Assembly: GCF_024679245.1 (NCBI RefSeq)
Contig: NC_090185.1
Span: forward strand, 24,055,973-24,119,972
Direction of reading: 5' to 3'
DNA: 64,000 bases
DNA from: Pseudorasbora parva
Taxonomy: Eukaryota > Chordata > Actinopteri > Cypriniformes > Gobionidae
Each line of letters starts with the position of its first letter. The first letter of the stretch is position 1. A program made the translations under genes and the position numbers. The notes under the pieces are model-generated. The model saw nothing but the letters and a program-made list of their open reading frames with translations. It was not told where the DNA came from and did not search any database. Below, one piece after another: positions 56,201 to 64,000 of the stretch.

Positions 56201-57743
56201 AGTGCTTTTTTATCTGTTTGAGGCATTGTTGGCTCATTAAGCATAACTGGTTTAAGACTGTACATATACGCACACTGAATTCTGCTCAAACGTGCGACTT
56301 TCCAGTTTTCCCCCCAATACGAGATAAATGTTTGCTTCGGTTGTATACATATCTGAAATTGTATACATATCTGCAGACGGTATGTAATGTTGATACTGAC
56401 AAAGTATGCAACCGCCAGTGCGTATTTGTGCAGGAACCTGTGATGGAGGGGAGGGGGGTTTAGGGGTGGAGAGAAAGAGATTTTGGTTCAGCTGAACCTC
56501 ATTAATTCAGAAATGGAAATCATTTCTGCATGGAGCACAGGAGAAACGAGAGATGGAAAGAGAGAAAGCAACGGAGAAGGAAAAATCTGAGAGAACAAAC
56601 AGGAGAGAGAGCAGAGGGACAGTCGGGGAAAGTCGATATTTTTCTCTTTTTCTCTTATCAAGAGTGTCAACCCTCACAGTTTGCCAAAATATCTGATATT
56701 AGAGCTTATTTTTATTTGCTGCATGCTTTTTTTAAAAATTGAAATTAATACTAGGGGTGGGGGGTGTTCCCCAAAACTTCATGGTGTGACAGTCATCTCT
56801 CGCAATTCCATCCAACCCTAATAAATATACATTTTTATCCATGCATATTAATTCAAAGAATATTTGTGGGGTTATAACACCCCATAAAAATAGACTAGAC
56901 ACATATAATATAGAGCTTTTGCAATATCACATTATCATTATGATATATCAGATCTGTCATGCACATCACAGCATGTTTTTAAAACCATTATAACATCATA
57001 AACTATGAACAGCAACAGATGTCAAAACTATTCATTTGTATCACAACCAAGCCAAGAAATAATTATAAACCGGAGTCATTTCAGTCAACTATAATAATGC
57101 CAAAGCCAAATAATTACATTTGCGAAGTAAAAGCCACAACAGAAAACATAGTATTAATATCAGAATTACATTAATGTTTTGACGGCGAGCCTGGCGCATA
57201 TCGTTGGTGAAAAATCAGATTTGGCAGTCACAGGCTCAAATTAATTAGTGCAATTAAACACAATTTGCAGCAGTGTCAAACCCTTTATTTTGGGTGGGCA
57301 TTTACGACACATTGGGACGCTTATTACCAACAACCATTTACTTTGCAGCATGCACTAATAACCTTTCGTGATAAATCAGTGAACAAATTAAAGAGACAAG
57401 GAGTTGAAAATGTGCCACACGACAGGAAAATTAATATTTTGCATATGAAGAAGATATGCAACTAGTTTATGAATGAAATAATGTAAACACTAAAGCTGTA
57501 CAGGTAAAAAAAACACTAAGAGTTATCTCAAATAATAAAATATGTTAATCAGCGCTGGGAGTACTTTATTCTTATTGATAGCTGTGAACATTACATAAAT
57601 TAAAATATATAATGAATATACAAGCAGCATAAGATGTGTACAGCTTTTTGAATGACGGGCAAGCAAATTCTTGAAATATCTATGGATCCTTCTCTAGTAA
57701 AATAAATGTGTGATACGTATAATAATAAATAATAGCAATAAAG

Positions 57744-58546
57744 CAGTGCTGTCAAAATGATTAATCGCATCTAACATAAGTTTGTTTTTTCAGAATATAT
57801 GTGTGTGTTTGTATATATTACACATACATTTATACACATATATACACAGTATATGTGTTTATGTGTACACATACACAGACATGAACAAACAAAACACACA
57901 GACATATATATTATAAATTAAATATAGATTAATCCTTAATAAAGCTAGAAAAGTTTATTCAAGAGCAGTGAGTGATTTTCTCTGTCTTTTGTTCTTTGAT
58001 CTACATTAGTGACAGACTTCATAGCAGCAGGTTTATTAGGCTGCTGTCACTTTAAAACCTGGTACAAGACACGGATCCGTATCTGACACGCGTCAAATAT
58101 CCTCAACTCTTTACGTTCACTGAAGACTTCGTTTAACTTATTTAAGACTGTGCTTGCGAGGGTACTCTACAACGCAGGCATTTTGGCATACTTCTGTGAG
58201 TTTTATCCGCTCAAGCGCAAAAGAGATCTCAACACTGCAGTCCGCTGTCTGAAGCGGCATTCTGCGCGCAGGAGTCCTGTGTGTGTGTGTGTGTCACACT
58301 GGAGACTTGCAGATAGCACGCCAGAACACATTTAAGTTCTTATTTTTTGAGTCTCATCACGCTTGAATGGTTTAATAGCAGTTAAATGAATGATAGTATG
58401 ATCATATTATGTAATGCTTGCTAAAGGATTACCAAAAAAAACAGATGCTGAGTTAATTGCATTAAATATTTTTAATGCATTAAACTGAAGGAATTTTTTT
58501 TTATAATAATCGCATGCGTAAAACACGCTTATTTTGTCAGCCCTAG
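57744..58546. mobile_element. hAT-like non-autonomous element
   Basis: Left CAGTGCTGTCAAAATGATTA then ATCGCAT and reverse-complemented right TAGGGCTGACAAAATAAGC then GCATGCGATTAT are related inverted ends. It resembles the outer element at 12585-13589. No target duplication is confirmed. Confidence 0.65.
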
Positions 58547-59580
58547 TAAAATTAAATATATTATTATTTTAAAAAACCTTTACATAGAGACATAATAAAA
58601 ATGAACATGCTAATAAATAATAGCAGAAGAGATATAAATAAGTGAAAAGCTATCCTCCCCAGCGGTTGATCTGTCCTGAGCCTTTTAGTGACTTTCCCGC
58701 CCTCCCCTCTCTCGGCTCTTGTAATATGGGGCAGCCTCTAATCTGACCGTGCATCCCTTGGATTACAAACCCCTTCGACAACACCACTATCAGCCTTCGC
58801 TGCCCCCAAAATCAGGTCAACTGCCCCTCCCCCGGCCTCTTCATCACCCTCCTCTTCCTCAATGGCATCATGAAAAACATGCCAAACCCTCAGTCCATGC
58901 AAATGTCAGATATCAAATTTTCTAAATGAAGACGTGTCACAATCTTTACAAGAGTTAATATAGCTTGATGCTTAAAAAAAAATATATAGCGAATGCAATT
59001 CAGGTGACAAAAATCTGATCGGATTGTTCTCAAATGGACATTAACAGAGCAAATTATTATTTATCACTACAAACCAGACTGTGGGAAAACCAATGCAGCT
59101 TGTTTGGTAAACAACTCAAGGTCAGATTTTAGGGGCAAGGTGTGATTTAACATTTCAGACAGCAGCCGTTCAAGATTTGTGATTGGCAGCCGAAGAGCCG
59201 GTGACCTTTGTTTGAACCGTAGCCTTTATAAACTGCAGCAGTTATTAAACCCTCGATCATGCGCGGAGAGTCTGACAAAGCAGGTAGCAGAAGTATGAGA
59301 CCAAAAAAAAGAGTGAGAAAATGAAACAAAATATTGAAAACAAAGCAGCATAAACAGTTTCATAAAAGCCACCTATACGCAACAAAACTAAGATCTATGC
59401 AAGGTTTCCCCATCTAGAACAATATGCTAATAAGCATAATGCATGAGGTTAAAATAACAATCCAGTAATCAAACCTGAATGAAAGTAAAGATAAAGAAGC
59501 CATACTGAGTGTTTAACAAAGAAAAAAAAACACAGAGGAGAGCATAATATCTCGACAATGCAGCTGGGGCTGGAACATGT

Positions 59581-59600
59581 GCGCACGCACACACGCACAC

Positions 59601-59652
<52 letters not shown>

Positions 59653-59654
59653 GC
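59581..59654. repeat. (CA)n/(GCAC)n microsatellite
   Basis: CA repeats with GC interruptions at both ends, about 74 bp. Confidence 0.95.
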
Positions 59655-60046
59655 ACAGCGGCGAAAACAGAAAGCTTTAGCACACCTGATCAGCTCAGAG
59701 ACAGATGCATCTTTAGCTCTGTGAACAGAGCCGTCACAGCTGGTCTCTCATAGGATTAAAAGTTCATTTTTCAGATTCTGCATTCAAGAATTTAAATCAA
59801 TCAAAAAACAAACAGTATTGAATGATTACAATAGTCCTACACCATGGTATTAACATTGTACACATAAATACCACGGTATTACCATGGTACATGTCAAATA
59901 AGCATGGTAATATAGTAACATAATACTGGCATTTGATAGTTAACAAATGTAAGCAACAGAGCAAGAATGAAAGATAAAAAGCAGGATGGTACCATGGTAC
60001 TCATGGTGTCAGATGGAAACTTACTGGCAAAAGCTGCAAGCAAACA

Positions 60047-60632
60047 ATAAATGAATGGAATGGAATGGAATGGAAGGGGATGGTGTGTAGAGGAAGTAGA
60101 AGGGGTAGAGGAAGAGGAAAATTAAAGAGGAAGGAGAAGAGGAAGGGGAATGGAAGAGGAAGAGGGAATGAAAGGAAAGGAAAAGATGAAGATGAAGGCA
60201 AAGAGGAAGGGGGAAGGAAAGGGGATGGTGTAGAGGAAGAGGGAAATTAAAGGGGAAGGAGAGGGGGAAGGGAAGAGGAAGAGGGAAGGAGAAGGTAGAG
60301 GAAAGAAGAAAGGAAAATATGAAGAGGAAGGCAAAGAGGAAGGAAATGGGATTGTGTAGAGGAAGTAGAAGGGGAACAGGAAGAGAAAAGGGGAAGGGGA
60401 AGAGGAAGAGGAAGAGGAAGAGGAAAGGTACAGATGAAGAGGACAGGGGAAGGTGAAGAGGAAAGGTAAAGATGAAGAGGACAGGGGAAGGTGAAGAGGA
60501 AAGGTAAAGATGAAGAGGAAAGGAAAAGAGATGGTGTAGAGGCAATAGAAGGGGTAGGGGAAGAGGGAAAGGTAAGAAGAAAGTAATAGGAAGAGGAAGA
60601 TGGAATGGGAAAGGAAAAAAAGGAAGAGGAAC
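60047..60632. repeat. Long polypurine (G+A) tract
   Basis: Nearly 590 bp with the plus strand almost wholly purine. It begins with GGAAT repeats and continues as GAGGAA/GGGGAAGG-type repeats. A few blocks are tandemly repeated, for example the GGTAAAGATGAAGAGGACAG and GGGAAGGTGAAGAGGAAA units near 60426-60515. A minus-strand ORF of 209 codons across it is low-complexity Pro/Leu/Phe/Ser. Confidence 0.95.
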
Positions 60633-62181
60633 AGTACAGTACATTACCATTGTTCAAAGCCCACATATCCATAGTATCACCACTGTCATCTTAGTTAGTA
60701 TGACTTCTGTTAGTGAAACCAGAAAACAATCAGGCATACAAAAAACAGGTATCATGGTGCATTTTAGTATCAGATAGTAATACTTTGGAGACCTATATCC
60801 AAATGTCAACGAATATAAAGGTATTACAATGGTATATTTTTGTGCAAGCAAGCAAGAAAGGATCTTGTGAAATGTTGAGAAAGTGAAAGCATGTGGCAAT
60901 TCAAGACATGTATAGAACCATCCCAGTTAAGCCCCGTCATTCTGTCGCTAGGGCAGCAGGGTACAGCTCTGCCAAGGTATGACTGAAGGCAGGTGTGGGC
61001 ATGGCCTCAGAGGTAATCAGACGGTCAGTGGGGAGCCATTTTGACTTCTAGTGAAAGCCTCAGGAAGCACTGGGTATAAAAATAATAATTACTCTGCATT
61101 ACGCTCACTGTCTGAGAATAGACCCATGGCAGCCGTTACAGCAACACAAGACAGAGACGATACGAGCCGTAGCATCTTTCACCACACTGCCGTAGTGTGC
61201 GTGCGCAGAGGTGAAAAGTGGGGGGGGGGAAACACTCCACCCAAATCAAATAACGTAATCTCCAGTTATAAATGCGGTCTGCGTGAGTAAATCCAATCTA
61301 CAGGAACCTAAAGACTGTTTTGAGGGATTCATGCTAGTTTTGTGGGGGGTTTTCCTCACAATCTCTGGAAGCCTGTTGAAACTTGATCCCGAAAACACCA
61401 TCGCATTATAAATTGACGGTTTTATTTTATTGCACCAAACCGGCACTTGAGAGCAGAGTGGACGGTGTGCCAGCGGTGCCAGATGTGGTAAATGCCAGCT
61501 GTGGGACCTGCTAACCTTGCAACCACCAGCACTGCCCATCGCTAGCACAACAAAGAGGGATGAAATGAAATACAGAGACTTGGAATAACTGTGGTATCCC
61601 TTGATTCACACCCCCTTGCAAGGTTATGAGAAAAACACACCACTGCGGTCCCTGTATTGACACTCGCAGAAGAACCAGATGGTTTATTCGGACAAAACTC
61701 ACAGTAGTGCAAACAGGAATCTGAAGCATGGTGCAGAGAGCAAGCAAACACCTCCCGCTTCTGAAGAATCAGGATCAGGACGGTAGGACGAGTCGGTCAA
61801 TGGAGAATTACTTCATTTTATTGTTTGCGACTCCTTAGTTCACTGTGATAACCTTTAACATGAAGGCCACTAAGAAAGAATTGGCCATGGATGTTTTCAA
61901 AATCAAAAACGAAATACAGAGATTAGAAGATTATTGGAAATTGAAGCTGCCTTTTCACAGTCTCCAACTAACGACAAACCAGAAGTCCACATCCATTTCG
62001 GAAAAAAATTCAGATCCGATTGTAGCTTTGGTTGCGTTGAAATATTGTAACTTGATTCTTGATTAGCAACTTTTGACTTCTGATTAGCCCTAGAAAACAT
62101 ACTATGCTTTTTCTTTCAAACAGATTGGCAGTCATTTCTGTGTGAATATTCATACATTCATTATTCATTCATATTACCACA

Positions 62182-63060
62182 TAGGGATGGCGAAAACTAA
62201 ACATTTTCTTGACCGACCACCGAGCCTCATTAGTTGGTTGAAACCGGTTAACCGATTAGTTTAAAATATGTTGTGCTTTTTGAAATAACAGCCACGAGCT
62301 GCGCCTGCTATTTCGCATCTCTGTCGCATCTCTCCATGATCTATCTGCCGCTCTGCCTCCCGCTCTCACACACACACACACTGTCCCGGCGCCGCCACTT
62401 CCGCTCACGTCACTTTTTGTAAATCCTCTACAGCGCGTAACACGAGTCCCGCAAACGCGGCGCCGAGGAGCTTCTTTGTAATCGGAGGACAAATGGCTCC
62501 TTGGTTTCGAAATGGTTTGGGTACAAGGTGATCGCGTTGAAAATAAAGGCATTTGTCTAGCGCAAGAAGCTCATTTGAAACATTGCCGGAGCTCATTTAA
62601 GAAAATGACAGCTCCGAAGACACTATTTACAATAATAAAGAAAGATGATGATCAACACCTTATGTGTTACCACTGAAATGTAGATGTAATATATTTCCAA
62701 ATGTAAGCCCATCTTATGTGGAATGACGCTTTATACTGTCGTCTGCCCTGGCTCTAACCTCGAGTGTTTTAGCCTGTTTACTTTTTACTAACCTTGTGAG
62801 TGCGCAAACCCAAACGCTGTGACCTCGCGCCAAAGGTTTTTATTGGTTTGATAACTACAAACTGGCGAGTTTAAAAAAATTGAGTGAGAGATTTGTTCAC
62901 TTCACACAAAAAGATTTTGGAAAGAGATGGCTAACTGTAGTAGCGTTTAGTCCACTGTCTATAATAGCCTAATTTAGAGATCACCTTTTTTTTTTTTAAC
63001 CGACAACTTTGATCGGTTAACGTTGATATGGTCAACCATTGGTCAAATGGTCATTGGTCA
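62182..63060. mobile_element. Probable hAT-like element, right end unclear
   Basis: TAGGGATGGCGAAAACTAAA at the left resembles fish hAT ends. GGTTAACCGATTAGT near the left and GATCGGTTAACG with GGTCAACC near the right are related inverted motifs. A clear right terminus is missing. CpG-rich DNA at about 62330-62470 is probably internal to it. Confidence 0.4.
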
Positions 63061-63602
63061 GACTTGGCACAGAGTCTGCGCAGTAGTACACGTCGGACAG
63101 GTGTCTGCACCGTAGAGAGTCGCAATATCAAAAGCCCGCCCACACTCTCGGTTTCATGAATAACAATCCATGTGATCGGCACTAGTGGGTGAAATGTGAC
63201 AATCAAACAAATATCAGAGAAAATTGATCGTAATTTATGCCAGTATCACTTTTATTGGTTGTCAGCCAATCTGATTTAATCAATGGGGCTTTCCACTTAA
63301 TTGATAACCATTTTTAAAAACTTTACATTGATGCAACATTAACCAGAAAGCCAAATTATACAACAACGGTGATGCAGCAACACAATTTGCTACCTGTGGG
63401 GAGTCACCAGTGTTCACTTTATTTGTTGCCTGAAATTTCTTACATTTTGTATGGGAAGAGAATATCTGTGAACCTAATTCACGGTTGGGCGGCCATCTTT
63501 AAAGTAACATCAGAGTTTAAAATGAAAACAGCTCTAGGGAGGGAGGCTTGCAATTGTGGGAATTCAGACGGAGTTCAGGTCACACCTCCTCCAGACAGAT
63601 GA

Positions 63603-63660
63603 CATTTAAATTCCATTTATTTTCTTGGCAAATGGCGCCTCACCAGAGCAACTTACAAGA
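63603..63660 (-). mobile_element. Degenerate SINE/L2-type tail
   Basis: CATTTATTTTCTTGGCAAAT followed by GAGCAACTTACAAGAAAGTG, read on the minus strand, resembles the diverged TAAGTCGCTTTGGATAAAAG tail of fish SINEs. Body not recognised. Confidence 0.35.
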
Positions 63661-64000
63661 AAGTGCATGTACTGTATTGTGAAGACTGCTTCAACACAGA
63701 AAAAAACAAAGTGGTACCAACAAGCCAAGGGACAATATGAATGCTGTGCTAATAAGACAAGCAACCGTGATATAAGTGATATATAGGGATAGCATACAGG
63801 ATCCAGGTAGAAGATCCTACCTGGATGCTTCCATTACTTAATCCTCAGACATCAGTTAATTTATAGCAAGACGTGGCAGAAGTTCAAAATAAATAAATGA
63901 CCCTTTGGTCACACCTGCCCTCTACATCTAGATGCAGATGTATTTTATGGCTAGACAAAATAAAGAAGACCCACTTCACACACGTTTAAACACAACATGC

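Noticed and set aside
60021..60650. 209-codon Pro/Phe/Leu/Ser frame on the minus strand
   Set aside because: Direct consequence of the polypurine tract. Overlapping frames of similar length exist.

Overview
The window is nuclear DNA from a vertebrate, most likely a ray-finned fish of the carp/minnow group. It is AT-rich, split into small exons and long introns, and full of microsatellites, hAT-, Tc1- and TTAA-type DNA transposon remnants, an L1-like fragment, a 5S-derived SINE and a tRNA-derived SINE. Several interspersed repeats are ones I know as abundant in cyprinids. No prokaryotic feature, CRISPR array or operon is present.

Three protein-coding genes are readable, all on the minus strand. 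From left to right they are: (1) ell, RNA polymerase II elongation factor, only its first coding exon at 2603-2737, with the rest beyond the left edge; (2) fkbp8 (FKBP38), the whole coding region in eight exons from 14243 down to 5708, 407 codons plus stop, with a probable non-coding first exon near 17159-17230 and a 3' UTR to about 4820; (3) ssbp4 (single-stranded DNA-binding protein 4, LDB1/LIM complex), its last 14 coding exons from 34119 down to 21132, 294 residues plus stop. The N-terminal LisH exons of ssbp4 were not found and probably lie beyond 64000, so 34120-64000 reads as one very large intron. Every exon junction was checked for GT-AG signals and reading phase, and both gene models close without a frame break. 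ELL, FKBP8 and SSBP4 are also clustered on human 19p13.11, which supports the assignments.

Layout: 1-2602 ell intron 1; 2603-2885 ell exon 1 and promoter; 2886-4304 hAT-like element containing an L1-like 3' end and two (TA)n tracts; 4820-17230 fkbp8, with a 1.4-kb 41-bp minisatellite in its last intron, a nested pair of hAT elements in another, and a TTAA-flanked transposon ending 23 bp from the initiator exon; 17245-21131 spacer and ssbp4 3' UTR; 21132-34119 ssbp4 exons, with a three-element transposon nest in the last intron; 34120-64000 the presumed long ssbp4 intron with Tc1 relics, hAT elements, a near-perfect AT palindrome, a duplicated composite block with 23-bp direct repeats, a ~590-bp polypurine tract, and several less repetitive islands that could be regulatory.

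I found no undescribed multi-gene system. The most notable features are structural: the minisatellite, the palindrome, the duplicated block, the transposon abutting an essential splice acceptor, and an internally deleted hAT element that can be matched to a longer relative keeping a possible BED-finger start.
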